From: Nannochloropsis salina CCMP1776 | Taxonomy: Eukaryota; Sar; Eustigmatophyceae; Eustigmatales; Monodopsidaceae | Direction: 5' to 3' | Assembly: GCA_004565275.1 (NCBI GenBank) | Contig: SDOX01000017.1 | Span: forward strand, 600,640-653,130 | Length of the DNA: 52,491 bases | Part shown: positions 40,370 through 51,800 of the stretch, piece by piece | Position numbering within the stretch: position 1 is the first letter of the stretch | How the letters are laid out: the number at the start of each line of letters is the position of its first letter | Translations under genes and position numbers: made by a program | Notes under the pieces: model-generated | Seen by the model: only the letters and a program-made list of their open reading frames with translations | The model's database searches: none | What the model was told of the DNA's origin: nothing

Positions 40370-40821
40370 ATCACCTTAGAAGGAAAGTCAGAAAAGGAAA
40401 GGTCAGACATTACCTCGTTTGGACAAAGCTCGGGGCATTTCCGCGGGCAAATTGGAAAGATGCCACTGGCTACCCGTGTCATGTTGCTTTAGTGAATGTG
40501 TAACGGAAATTCAATTTCCAACGCCTGCCCCGGGAAAGCTACTACCAGGAAGTAATCTTACATAAGATGTCAAATTGGGTAGGCAGCTGACATTCACGTG
40601 TCTCTTGAAGACATTTACCATAGTATTCTAGCAATAGAATTTTGGTAAGAAATTTGCCAGGTTACCTTTTAGCAACAAGATAAAACTCGCGATCGGTCGT
40701 TGTCCGGGAAATAAGTAGGCATTAAAGTCTTCGACATCAAAGTATGCAACGAGGGGAATGTCAGCTACAGATGCAGGAAAGGGAACACAGCATTTGAAAG
40801 AACTGCCTAAAATATTTCTAT
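40370..40821. other. Intergenic region between protease 2 and COG1
   Basis: The two neighbouring genes are on the same strand. This stretch should contain the protease promoter and the COG1 3' UTR. No other feature supported. Confidence 0.35.
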
Positions 40822-43800
40822 TTATGATATCCCTTGGCCACGACGGCCTCCTCCGAAAAGGCTTGAGAGCACATTTGACGCTGCACTTCCTACAACACTT
40901 GCTGCAGCAGAAGCTCCAGCGCCCACTTTCCCTCTTCCTATTCCATTCGGGCCAACACCAACGCCACCAACATCCATGATATCACTAAACGTGAAGGATG
41001 AACGTCTATTCTCCTTCTCTGGTTCGACCTTACCATTTACACGAGCAGGGGATAGAAGTGCCGCCGTTGGGGTGGATACCTCCACCATCACGGGAAGCAG
41101 TGTGAAACGAGGCACAGCAGGCACAAGTGGCAACACCTGCGCACTATATCCTGCCACGTTCTTATCATTTTTCAGCATTTTCTCGATCGACGAACGCCGC
41201 GACATGGACAGAGAAGTCGTTCTGCCAACATCACTGCCAACGTCCATTGCCCGGCGGGCATGCGCGCCTGGTCGACTGCAGAGATGGGACATGATCAAAG
41301 CACAGCCTTGACTGTAGGAGAGTACACCTTCTTTCACCAAAGGATCAAAAGCCTCGAAATTGACGGGATCCATGGCGTCATTTAGCGTCCGAAGTGTTCT
41401 ACCCAACCAATTTGTGCCTTCTGCCCCCATGTTGAGGAAAGTGGGGGAAGAGGGAGACGACACGGCAGAAATTTCTCCACATTCATGCTCGAACCAGTAT
41501 CGAAGAAAGTTTACGTCGAATACAGCCTGAAGGACGTCGTCCTCGACCATGTTCTTCATCTCGAGGCCGCTTTTTCCTCCAGCATTACCGGCTATTGTGT
41601 ACATAATTTCCAGCTTTCTTCGGGCTTCTTGGACCAAGGCCCGGCGAAAGCATTCCAGTAGTGTGACCAGAGAGGGGTTGAAAGAGGAACGTGACAAGCT
41701 GTGCCCGCTCGTTCCATCCCCTTGCCCGTGCTGCGCCTGTTCCTCGAGTCGGCACGCCTCCGAATTGTCCTCTTCCCTTCCACCAAGCTCTCCCTCCCCC
41801 GATTTTCCCTTTATCCCATCTTGCCCCTGGGCGACACGGCCCAATTCTGCGGCCAAGGAAAAGCAAAAGACGCTGAGAGGAGGCGAAGGAGTCGTGGGGA
41901 TCCAAATGCGGTCTTCCAAAGACCGTCCCTCTTCGTCCTCCTGAACCAGAACTCGTTCCTCCCAGCCGGGGCGTCGACTACGCACGGAGTCCATGTCTCT
42001 GCTCTCCATTCTCCCATTCCTCCTGTCGGCCCCCTCCAGCCCGAGTCCCTGTCCCCCTTCACCCAACACACGCTCCCCCAAGCTTTCCACGGTGTGTCGG
42101 GCCCATGCCCGGAGTCCGAGGGCGAACGTGCGTCCAAAGGCATTTTGCAGGTAGGCCGTGGCGGGATTGGCTGGCTGATCCTCGTCCAGGGCCGCGTAGC
42201 AGAGCAAGGCCACTTCCGCAAAGGTAGCGGAAGAAGGTGGATAGGACGACGGGGGGGACGAAGAGGCCTGACTCAGGCCTAACGTGTCCAAGCATTCCTG
42301 GAGCTCGGCAGGTGTGAGTTCTCCTTCCCCGCGCGAGTCTGCAATCGTGAAGGCACTTTCCAGCTGGACCATATCGATCGACCTGACCTTTCCTGACGCA
42401 CCGCCCCCTCTTTTCCTCGACTCCTTCACGTTCATCCGGGAACCGCTGTTCTTGCACACGCTGCTGTCCACTGAGGCGTCTAGAGGGTCTGGGATGGGAG
42501 ACCCGACAGGAGATATGGGAGAGAGCAAAGTTCGGGGGGCCGTGGTCAACAATCTCCAGGCAAAGCGGGCAAGGATCAGCACGGCATCCATGTCAGGAGG
42601 ACAGGACGGGAAAGTAAGGGAGGAGGAAGAAGGAAGAGAAGAGGGGGAAAGGGCGTCCTGGTGGATACTTTGTTGGTTAAGAGTCGACGGGGAGGAAAGT
42701 GGGCATCGGCCATCCCACTCCTGAAGCCAGCTTCTAGAAAAGGACGAGAGTCGAGAAAGCAGGGAAAGGGTTTGCGCCTGCAAGGAGCAGCCTAGGGCGG
42801 CGGCAGCGGCTTCGTCGCCGTCTTGGACCAATTCCCGGGCATGGCGATGGATTTGGCGCAAGCCCTTCATCAGGCAGCAATAGAGATGGTCGGCCGCCCA
42901 CGCCATCTCAATCGCCGTGAAGCGGCGGTCCTGTCCCAAGGAAGAAGGGGAGGACGGAGAGGGAGAGACAACGGAGAGGATCCGTTCGAATTCTCCGACC
43001 AAGGTCTGGTATAGGGAGGTCATGGATGCTTGGAAGAGGTCTTCCAGCATCGCCGCGAAGGACGTGGAGAACAAGGAGGCCCACACGTCCAGCCCGTCGT
43101 TCGCCCCCACCACCGCCACATGACTGAGCACGCTTGCCCGGCTTCTGTGGGCGGAGGCATGTGCATTCGATGCTCTTTCTCCTGGCTCGCTGCCTCCCTT
43201 TTCCTCCGTTGCCCCGTCCAGACTGGGCGTGGACACCCAACAGCAGGGCAAGTTCGCCTTGCTTAGGGCTTGACGGAGGCTTTCGGGATGAACGACTGTC
43301 CGGCAGGCCTCCCGCCATAGTCTCACGTCTTTCGGGCTTCGCCCCGACTGCTCTCTCTGGCCGTCCTCCCCTAGGCCGGGCCCAACAAGGGAAGCGTGTG
43401 TCTCCTGCCACAAAGCCTGGCGGACCCTGGCCAAATCGCTCGACGATTTGAGGGTCTTGAGGGAACGGTGCGCCTGGCTATGGACCTTGACCAACCAGTC
43501 TCCGAGCCAGGCAGTGGTTGCCTCCGCCACGATCCGGCCTGCTCGGCGCAAGTCTCGCAGGGCCTGGTCCTCCTCGCCTGCACCACTCTCCTCGCCGACT
43601 ATGAACAGGGTGTACGCATCAAGGACCGTCCGTTTCAAGGCCTGGACCGCACGGGTCAACTTGGACAAGACGTGCCCCGACAGCGTCTCTTTGTCCTCAC
43701 CATGCACGCCTCCTCCCTCCCCGGAGAGAGCCTCCAGCCATTGGCCCCTCCTTTCCAAAAACAGGGTGACAAGCCCCGTTTCGCGCGCTCCCGAAGCGAT

Positions 43801-44541
43801 CGCATCATCCAGACGTGCCAAGGCGACCAGAGCCAGGCCGTGTTGATGGACGTCGAGCACGTTTTGGTCTGCCAGCAAGGCATGAGCGCCCGAGATAATG
43901 CTACTTTTTAAATCCTTGAGGCACGCCCATTGATTGCCTATTACCAATTGCACCTGACGTTGAGTCGCCGTCCACTTTTGCACCCTTCCCTCACCCTCAT
44001 CACGGGTCGAATCGTTGCCGCTGGATAGAACGGGGTTGCTCGTATTAGCACTGGCAGCAGATGCTGCTTGCTCGGCGATCTTGTCCGCGATGTCTTTTGC
44101 CATGGTCCACGTGGAGGCTGCCGCAAGGTAGCGACCCGCGTCCATGGCTTCCCACAGACGGGTGGGGGCATGGAGCATAAATACTACATCTTCTCGAGTG
44201 AGCGGGAACGCGCCGGGTTGTTGCTGTCGCTCTTGTTGCTGGGCGATGCCTGCCGCCGCGACCTCTCGCCATGGACGAAGGTGTGAATGAAGGCGCTTCT
44301 CCTGCAGCAAATCAGCTACGACAGGAGGCACTTCCGTGGTCAATATATGCTGCAAATTATTGCAGGACTTGCACATGTCTAGCACGGCGTCGGCCGACTC
44401 GATCAATTCATGATACCGGGACCCTACTATGAGCTGGATCTCCGTCTGTTTTGCCTGTATGCCCTCACTCAGCGTCTTCATCTCACGCCGAACCCTTTCG
44501 ACCGTCAACTCCCCCCCCAAGCTCTCCTCAATCGCCTCCAT
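40822..44541 (-). CDS. COG1: COG1-like subunit of the conserved oligomeric Golgi complex
   Basis: One long exon; from ATG 44541 it encodes 1239 residues. The N-terminus MEAIEESLGGEL...MKTLSEGIQAKQTEIQLIVG then RYHELIESADAVLDM matches the Vps51/COG1 helical domain (human COG1: KKEELRQMVGERYRDLIEAAD). Long helical stretches follow. Near the end, LNDAMDPVNFEAFDPLV recalls the COG1 C-terminal region. COG is an eight-subunit tether for retrograde vesicles within the Golgi. The assignment to COG1 over other Vps51-fold subunits (COG5, COG8) rests mainly on the N-terminus. Disordered Ser/Pro inserts interrupt the helices. Around residue 730 lies an EF-hand-like element, FTIADSRGEGELTPAELQE, not expected in this family. 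The frame is open to 44598; since a TACACAG acceptor precedes the ATG, a short upstream coding exon cannot be excluded. Confidence 0.82.
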   Translation of the reverse strand: MEAIEESLGGELTVERVRREMKTLSEGIQAKQTEIQLIVGSRYHELIESADAVLDMCKSCNNLQHILTTEVPPVVADLLQEKRLHSHLRPWREVAAAGIAQQQERQQQPGAFPLTREDVVFMLHAPTRLWEAMDAGRYLAAASTWTMAKDIADKIAEQAASAASANTSNPVLSSGNDSTRDEGEGRVQKWTATQRQVQLVIGNQWACLKDLKSSIISGAHALLADQNVLDVHQHGLALVALARLDDAIASGARETGLVTLFLERRGQWLEALSGEGGGVHGEDKETLSGHVLSKLTRAVQALKRTVLDAYTLFIVGEESGAGEEDQALRDLRRAGRIVAEATTAWLGDWLVKVHSQAHRSLKTLKSSSDLARVRQALWQETHASLVGPGLGEDGQREQSGRSPKDVRLWREACRTVVHPESLRQALSKANLPCCWVSTPSLDGATEEKGGSEPGERASNAHASAHRSRASVLSHVAVVGANDGLDVWASLFSTSFAAMLEDLFQASMTSLYQTLVGEFERILSVVSPSPSSPSSLGQDRRFTAIEMAWAADHLYCCLMKGLRQIHRHARELVQDGDEAAAAALGCSLQAQTLSLLSRLSSFSRSWLQEWDGRCPLSSPSTLNQQSIHQDALSPSSLPSSSSLTFPSCPPDMDAVLILARFAWRLLTTAPRTLLSPISPVGSPIPDPLDASVDSSVCKNSGSRMNVKESRKRGGGASGKVRSIDMVQLESAFTIADSRGEGELTPAELQECLDTLGLSQASSSPPSSYPPSSATFAEVALLCYAALDEDQPANPATAYLQNAFGRTFALGLRAWARHTVESLGERVLGEGGQGLGLEGADRRNGRMESRDMDSVRSRRPGWEERVLVQEDEEGRSLEDRIWIPTTPSPPLSVFCFSLAAELGRVAQGQDGIKGKSGEGELGGREEDNSEACRLEEQAQHGQGDGTSGHSLSRSSFNPSLVTLLECFRRALVQEARRKLEIMYTIAGNAGGKSGLEMKNMVEDDVLQAVFDVNFLRYWFEHECGEISAVSSPSSPTFLNMGAEGTNWLGRTLRTLNDAMDPVNFEAFDPLVKEGVLSYSQGCALIMSHLCSRPGAHARRAMDVGSDVGRTTSLSMSRRSSIEKMLKNDKNVAGYSAQVLPLVPAVPRFTLLPVMVEVSTPTAALLSPARVNGKVEPEKENRRSSFTFSDIMDVGGVGVGPNGIGRGKVGAGASAAASVVGSAASNVLSSLFGGGRRGQGIS

Positions 44542-45120
44542 TCGTCTGTGTAATGTACCATTAGTACAGACATTTATATATGAAGACAGTATGGACAACG
44601 GAGCAACATATCATACGTGCAGAAACGCTCGCTGACAAGCAACAAGCATTAGAAGGCGATTTTCGAGCGAGGAGCGGATTTAGTAATAAAAGCGTCAAGG
44701 TAACAGGTATAAATCAAGCTTCGAGTTTCATGTTCATATCTGATTACAACATGAATGAAAAAATGTCGGCACTGCCACTTTAAAGCACAAGCCCAGAATT
44801 TATTTGAAGCCGGAAATCGCTTACCAGTCCCCATTAGCGTTGCCCGGCACAATCGTTCCGAGCCGTTCCCTCTCATCTACCACAACGGGCAGCAATAAAC
44901 ATACAGATGCCGTTTGATGCGTCGTAGATGGGCAACAATTGCCATTTAAGATAGTTGATCATGACTTTTACTTTTGCAAATACCTTTGGCAATTTTTTGG
45001 CAAGTGATTGGGTAGGCCTTTCCAAGAGCTTCGAGCGTAGAATAGAAAAGCAGAAGACCTACACGCCACTAGTGCATCTTTCCCCCAGAGAATATTACTT
45101 TTGTAATGCCTTCAAAAAAT
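44542..45120. other. Intergenic region between COG1 and the FG-GAP gene
   Basis: AT-rich, with same-strand neighbours. It should hold the COG1 promoter and 5' UTR and the 3' UTR of the FG-GAP gene. No other feature supported. Confidence 0.35.
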
Positions 45121-47325
45121 TTAACCTCCGATAGGCTGAATTCGCAGGCCGTAAACGGCTCCACCCACAGAATCCATGCACCCACCGGGCGCTCCGATGA
45201 ACAAGAGGCTGGCTTGATCTATGGTATGATCGTCGATCACGGCGATGGATGCACCAAATTGTTCACCGGGTTGTACAGGCAATACAATCCCACTTTGACT
45301 TGCGACTTGCTCCCACCCAGCCAAATCCCCGCGAAACCCGTCGAGATAGCACGCAAACGTTGCTCCCTCGTCTTGAGCTCTCTGATTATACCCTCGAGAA
45401 CCTACCAGCAAATCAACGACACCGTCGCGATCGACATCCATGGACGCTACAGCACTTCCAAGATAATCGTGTGAACTTAAGGGTGCGCTAAGATACAAGT
45501 ATTGCGAGTAGGGTGAGCCCGGAGACGGGGGAGTGTAGGCAGAACTCAAAATTTGAAATCGCTTTACATCGCCCGTTGCCAGAAGCTCCAGCATGTAGAC
45601 CGCTCCGACCTGAGCCCCTGCCCCGTTAGCAAATGGAGCACCTACAGCAATGACAGCCCCTCCATTCCGCCTCGCGATCAAGCCCACAGAAGCACCGAAA
45701 CGATCCCCAGGCTCGGGACCTAGCAGCAAATTTCCGCTTCGGGCACTAATTTTGCGATGATATTTGACCGTACCGTCCACGTTCATAAACAGTATATACA
45801 CGGCACCTGCGGCTGTGCAGGTCTCATGCCCTCTCTTGCTCGACGACCACCCCGATTTCGTATCCATGTCTCCACAGGCGCCCACCGCGAGGTCAGGTAC
45901 CCCGTCCCCATTCACATCCCCGATATTGGCAACCGAGCAGCCAAATTCATCACCGACGCTGAGTGGCGCTGGATAAGGAGGGCTTCCAAAATGCGGATTT
46001 CCCCATGTCCCCCCTTCATTTTTTTTGCCGCCAATTTTCATAAATTTGGCTACCGCGCCCCCATATGTCAAAAACAAAATGTAAACGACACCGGTACCCT
46101 CCTGAAACGGCGTACCCACCGCAATGTCAGCGTATCCATCGTTGTTCAAATCTCCCAGTGATGCTACTGAGGTACCAAAGCCTGCATAATTATGGGCCTG
46201 GCCTGCGAGATTTCCCTCGCCGGGTATGACCTTATGATAATTCGAAAGCGTCGCTCCAGAGTTAGACAAGGACAGGATATAGACAGCTCCCTGCTTTTTC
46301 TTGTATGTGTGATCTCCTGGCGCCCCCACAACTATTTCTAGCGTACGAGGATTATGATCCAAGTCCCCGATTGGGAGCACAACGGCGACCGCCGACCCGA
46401 AACGGTCCCCTTGAGAGATAGGCAGGTTAAAGTCGACATTCATGGCGCCAATGCGTTTGAAGGCCACAAAGACGACGCGCAGAATACTAAGACTAGGACG
46501 AGGCATGTTGAGGACTGCAGGGGAGGCTATTGCCCCAGCGCCTACCCCCGTTTGGCGTTCGACCGCGGCAATGCCCTGACGAGCAACCGCCGAGGCCGCC
46601 GAGACTACGCTTCGAATCGCGTCGACGTTAGCACCAGGACGAGCACCGGCTCGCATGGCCGTGACTAGCAAATCATTGCCATTCTCGTCCACACTCTGCG
46701 CTTCCCAGGATAATCCAGCTTCGAGTAAATTTTTGTCATTCCCTGTTTTCCCGGATGAAGCCATTGAAGACGCTGAAGTAGCTCTTTCGTCAACCGTCGC
46801 TTTTTCCGAAACCTGAGGAGTCACATCTAAAGGGGAGTTTCCATTCATGGTCAAACTTTCACTAGCTTCTACTAAGACATCATCTGGAGCATCGTCCATT
46901 TCGAAAATCGTTCCCCGCTGCATATCTTTCAAGTAAAGCTCCTCCTTCATTTTCAATGCTTCGGCCTCCGAAATCTCTTCAAGCGTGACAGGATTTTCTG
47001 GTCCTGGCTCTTTCACCATGCCATTGACTCTATCAGAATTGTGGTCATTAAATTCAGATTGTGGTTCTATACTTCGTCTACCACGGACGGTGGAAGGACC
47101 AACTGGGAGCAGCTCCGGGGGAGCTGGAGTCGCAGCCATGTTTTTCCATTCATGAACAGGTTCAGATGTTGTCTGAAAAAGCTTCTTTCGCTCATCTCCT
47201 TTATCACGAAAGCGATCTATCGCATAAGTGTTTCGGAAAAAACTTAGGAAAAAGGCTATAAAAAAGAACGATAACATGACTATTCCCGGGCGGCAATGTC
47301 GGCAAGGAAAATAGCCCAGCAGCAT
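45121..47325 (-). CDS. Membrane-anchored FG-GAP (integrin-alpha-like) beta-propeller protein
   Basis: A single exon of 734 residues starts at ATG 47325. Residues about 15-32 form one hydrophobic segment (GIVMLSFFFIAFFLSFF) that would act as signal anchor. A ~230-residue low-complexity acidic stalk follows. The C-terminal ~430 residues contain six or seven FG-GAP repeats: DRFGSAVAV...LEIVVGAPGD; AGFGTSVASLGDLNNDGYAD; DEFGCSVANIGDVNGDGVPD; DRFGASVGL...VIAVGAPF; DYLGSAVASMDVDRDGVVDL; EQFGASIAVI...LLFIGAPGG. Three repeats carry the DxDxDG-type calcium loop (DLNNDG, DVNGDG, DVDRDG). Such repeats form a seven-bladed propeller as in integrin alpha chains and many algal and bacterial surface proteins. 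A role in extracellular adhesion or wall binding is inferred. No integrin cytoplasmic tail or further domain is seen. Confidence 0.88.
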   Translation of the reverse strand: MLLGYFPCRHCRPGIVMLSFFFIAFFLSFFRNTYAIDRFRDKGDERKKLFQTTSEPVHEWKNMAATPAPPELLPVGPSTVRGRRSIEPQSEFNDHNSDRVNGMVKEPGPENPVTLEEISEAEALKMKEELYLKDMQRGTIFEMDDAPDDVLVEASESLTMNGNSPLDVTPQVSEKATVDERATSASSMASSGKTGNDKNLLEAGLSWEAQSVDENGNDLLVTAMRAGARPGANVDAIRSVVSAASAVARQGIAAVERQTGVGAGAIASPAVLNMPRPSLSILRVVFVAFKRIGAMNVDFNLPISQGDRFGSAVAVVLPIGDLDHNPRTLEIVVGAPGDHTYKKKQGAVYILSLSNSGATLSNYHKVIPGEGNLAGQAHNYAGFGTSVASLGDLNNDGYADIAVGTPFQEGTGVVYILFLTYGGAVAKFMKIGGKKNEGGTWGNPHFGSPPYPAPLSVGDEFGCSVANIGDVNGDGVPDLAVGACGDMDTKSGWSSSKRGHETCTAAGAVYILFMNVDGTVKYHRKISARSGNLLLGPEPGDRFGASVGLIARRNGGAVIAVGAPFANGAGAQVGAVYMLELLATGDVKRFQILSSAYTPPSPGSPYSQYLYLSAPLSSHDYLGSAVASMDVDRDGVVDLLVGSRGYNQRAQDEGATFACYLDGFRGDLAGWEQVASQSGIVLPVQPGEQFGASIAVIDDHTIDQASLLFIGAPGGCMDSVGGAVYGLRIQPIGG

Positions 47326-48888
47326 GAGACCTGTGAGAGGCGAGAAAATGCTTAAGGTGTAATAAGCTTTCCCGTAATAATTTGCATATCAAGTGGATTT
47401 ATGTGTCACATTAGGTATGCTTATCTCCAGCCCACCATCACTGGATAATGAGCGGCACGAAAATGGTGTGTGCAGCAAGGAAGGGAGGTCGGGCTGGCAG
47501 CCGTTACCAGCTAACCGACGAATTTTGAACACTAGCCGTTGGCGGATGCGGCCCACCTAAGTTCTTTGCCTCTGGCACATGGCGAGAGATATACGCTCCT
47601 CCTCATATTGAAGCAATAAGATTTCCCAAAATATACCGAAAAAAGTTTGAGACAAGCCATCAATTTTTGTCCATGTTCAAATCCGTTGATGCGAGCCTCG
47701 CAACACCAATTCAGGCCAAACAAATTGTTGACGCGGTGTACAATCCCGTGAAGGAGCATTACAGGACAAGTCTGCAGCCCCTGTGATGCATACTTATCAC
47801 AAAATTACGTATCTTTCCGGTTATCTCACGAACTTCCGTCTCGATTGCTTTATTACGCACTTTAGTACTTTCATCATCATTCAAACTGGTGTATGTTTTG
47901 TGGCGAAAAGCTCTCAATGAGCCGCCGACGCGCGCTATAGCCTTACTGCAATCTTGAAATATCACTTTAATCTAGGGTTGAGCCTGTCTTACTATGCGAT
48001 TGAGGCTCAACAAAGTATTTCGTATCGCTAGGCACAAATTCCCATCGCATTTCATTAGCCGAACGGAATCAGAAGTTAATATAAAGAGCAGACAGATACG
48101 GAGCACGAGGCAAGGATAATAACCATAAAGTCTTCTTTCTAGTCAATGCATGAGATAAGATGGGGAAATGATCATATGGGTCAGAATATTGCGCGATTCC
48201 GGCTTTGAAAGCAGCGAGAGAGGCGTGGTTGAATTTGAGAATGACCTATTTGAAAAGTTTCGAAAATTAAAAAGGCAAAAAGGCTCCCTTTTTTTACTTA
48301 ACGATATGTAAGTCTCGAGAAAGCTTTCAAAAGCTCAAGATTGAGGAGTGTGTTCACACATCGGAAAAAGGTAAAGCCTGCGTTCTTTGGCAGGAGGTTA
48401 AATCATAACATGCTTGATTTTTTTTACTAATTTGTATCTAGATTGAGCTTTATCAGCCGAAGAGTATCTCGATTGTTTTTTGAGGGCTTGGCCACACATC
48501 TTTTTTATTGCCTACGTGCGCCGCAGACCCATGAGAAGCATATGACAGTCGGTATGCTGCCAACTTTTCGTACGATTGCTCTTGGCGAGTCGCTCAAGGC
48601 AACGCACGCACAGAGGAGGAGGGCAACCCCATGGATGCGTCCATGTTGTCCCGGAGAGCCAAAGAAAAGGGATCTTTCGATCAATAATTGGTCTAACTTT
48701 GTCCGTGGAGCAGAAAGCCGGGCTATGGTTGGGTCTTAAATAGCATCGAGGCTGCGCCTGAAACTGGCACGGCTTCCCTAGAGGGTGGCTGGGTCGTTGA
48801 TCTGCTCCCTTTCTCTGTTCCGAGTCCCGTTCCACGTGAGCTCATATCGACACACACATGGAATCTAGGTGTCGAATATTTGAGGGGT
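47326..48888. other. AT-rich divergent intergenic region
   Basis: About 1.56 kb lie between the FG-GAP gene (-) and XPB (+). It contains short open frames (one of 98 codons on + near 48443) without recognisable similarity and several A/T runs. Both promoters should be here. Confidence 0.4.
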
Positions 48889-51800
48889 ATGTTTTCTTCC
48901 GCGGGAAACGGAACTGCGGGTGTAAAACGCCCGAGACGGACAGCCTCCTCTGCTTCGCTTCCTGGTTTAGGGAAAAATGACGGAGGCAGTAATCACTTGC
49001 CAAGTGCCTATGGGGAAGAAGACGAGAACGTACAGCCTTTCCTGGATTTCTCCCACCTGGTGCTACGGAAACACCACGAAAGCAAGCCTCTGTGGGTATG
49101 TCCTAACTTGCGCATCTATCTGGAAGCCTTCAGTCCTTTGTACAAACACGCCTACGATTTTTTGATCGCTATCTGCGAACCCGTGGCCCGTCCAACCTAC
49201 GTCCATGAATACAAGCTGACTTCGTACTCCCTGTACGCGGCCGTGGCCGTCAATATTCACACCGAACATATCTTGTCGACTTTAGCACGCTTTTCCAAGA
49301 ACGAGCTGCCTTCGGAAGTGGTTTCCTTCGTGCGGCGCTCCACAGAGACGTACGGGAAGGCAAAGCTGTTGCTGCGGGACAACGAATATTTCATAGAAGC
49401 GGAGAGCAAAGAAGTGGCGCGGAAGCTTTTGAGAAACGAAGTCATCAAATCCGCCCGAGTCCCTCTGAACAGCGGGGGAGGTGTGGGGGGAGGGGGAGGA
49501 GGAGGAGGAGGAGAAGGAGACGGCGATTTCTTGGAAGGGGAAGCTGCTCGAGAGATGAGTGAGAATGTGGAGTTTCTGCTGGTGGGCAGGGACGAGGAGG
49601 ACGGAGACGATCTGGGACCGGAGGCCATGCACGGGTTGGCGGCGAGCAAGACGGCCATCTTCCAAATCGCCAAGGAAAAAGTCCGGCGGGTGAAGGAAGC
49701 GGCTTTGATGATGGATCCCCCGTACCCCTTGATGGAAGAATACGATTTTCGCAAGGACGCCGAGAACAAGGCGTTGCCCATCATGTTAAAGAGCGCCACC
49801 AAGGTTCGCACCTACCAACAGAAGAGCCTGCGGATGATGTTTGGGAACGGCCGGGCCCGGTCGGGGATTATCGTCCTCCCGTGCGGGGCGGGCAAGACCC
49901 TGACAGGGGTGACGGCGGCGAGCACGATTCAGAAGGGGGTGATCATCCTCTGCAACACGAATGTCTCGGCCGTCCAATGGAAGGCGCAATTTCGCCAGTT
50001 CGCCGCGATCGAAGAGAAGTACTTGGTCAAGTTCACGAGCCGGGAGAAGACGCTGTTACCTCCGGAGGAGGCAGTGGTCTTGATCACCACCTACTCCATG
50101 TTGGCGTACGCGGGGAAGCGGAACGAGGAGGTGGCGATGATTTTGAACCAGATCAAGGGGAGGGAGTGGGGCTTGATGATTCTGGACGAGGTGCATGGTA
50201 AGGCGGGAGGAATGGGAGGGGAGTGAGGGAGGATGGGAGGGAGGGAAGGAGATGGGATAGGCACGCACCACCCATTTCAAGAGATGGGGACGGGATTGGT
50301 GCCTGTATCCGACCTCGAGGCAACCTACCCGCCAACCTGACGTGCCCACCTCACTATCCTCTTGACGCCCTGCACTGTCCGGCGCACGGCCCCTCACCCC
50401 TCCCTTCCCCCCTCCTTCCCCTCCAAGTCGCCCCCGCCTCCTCTTTCCAGCGGGTTCTGGACGTGGTTTCTGCCCACGCCAAACTCGGGCTGACCGCCAC
50501 TCTTGTCCGGGAAGACAACTTGATCGATAGTCTCAACAGCATGATCGGTCCCAAGCTCTACGAGGCGAACTGGATGGATCTGACCGAGGACGGCTATCTA
50601 GCCAACGTCCAGTGCGTGGAGGCCTGGTGCCCCATGACCCGCGAATTCTTCGAGGTGATCCCGCGCCTGTCTGGCCCCGCCCTCTCTCCCTCCCTCCCTC
50701 CCTCCCACCCTCCCTCTCGCCCTCCCTCGCGTCATCCCCTCCCGCTCTCGCACTTTTTTCAGAGAAGAGGGATCCGTGCGACTCATTCTCCTTGATTTCT
50801 TCCCCCTCCCTTCTTCCCTCCCTTTCACCCATGTCGTTAGGAGTACCTCTCAGTGCCCGATAAGTATGAAGGCCGCGACCAGAAAAAAGTGCGCGAAGTG
50901 CTTTATCTCATGAATCCGAATAAAATCCGGGTCTGCGAGTATTTGATGCGCTACCATGAAGAGCGCGGTACGTCTCGTCAATCTTATCTTCTTGGGCCCC
51001 TGCATCCGTCCTTGGCCTTGGCTCCCTCATTTCCCTTCCTGTCTGACCCGTCATCACCCTCCCCCTCCCTCCCTCCCCCATCCCTCTCTCCTTCCCTCCC
51101 TCCGCCTCCTGGAGCAGGCGATAAGATCATCGTCTTCTCGGACAGCGTCTATGCCCTTTCCAAATACGCGCAACTCTTCGGGCGGGACGCGATTTATGGA
51201 GGGACCAAGGAGAGCGACCGGGAGAGACTGCTGGCCGCGTTTCGGATCAGCAGTCGGGTCAACACCATCTTCCTCTCCCGCGTGGGCGACACCTCCATCG
51301 ACCTGCCCGAAGCGAACGTCATCATTCAAATTTCTTCCCAGTTCGGGTCCCGACGACAGGAGGCCCAACGGCTCGGGAGAATTCTCCGGCCGAAACAAAC
51401 GGCCGACGAAGGCTTCAACGCCTTTTTTTACACCTTGGGTAGGTGGAACGAGGACGGGGGAGGGAGGGAAGGAGGTCTTGGGCATTGGTTTTACAGTACC
51501 ACGTCCTTTTGAATGCTCCTGCTCTCCTCCCTATGTGTTGCCGTTGCAGCGACTTTGTTTGCTTCATCCGCTGCTGGGAATGACTTTTCAGACATATTGG
51601 GGTCACGTGGTGCTGTGTGTCTGATCTCGTAGCTATCCCGTGTTTTACAAGCTAGCTTGCTTTTTCTTTCCTTCTCAGAGCCCCCGGCATTCCCTCCCTC
51701 CCTCCCTCCCTCCCTTCCAGTGTGCACCGACACGGTGGAGATGCGCTACTCGACGAAACGCCAGCAATACCTCGTTGATCAGGGCTATACCTACAAGGTG

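Noticed and set aside
48443-48739. 98-codon frame upstream of XPB
   Set aside because: No similarity, no coding bias, and it lies in the promoter-side region of XPB.
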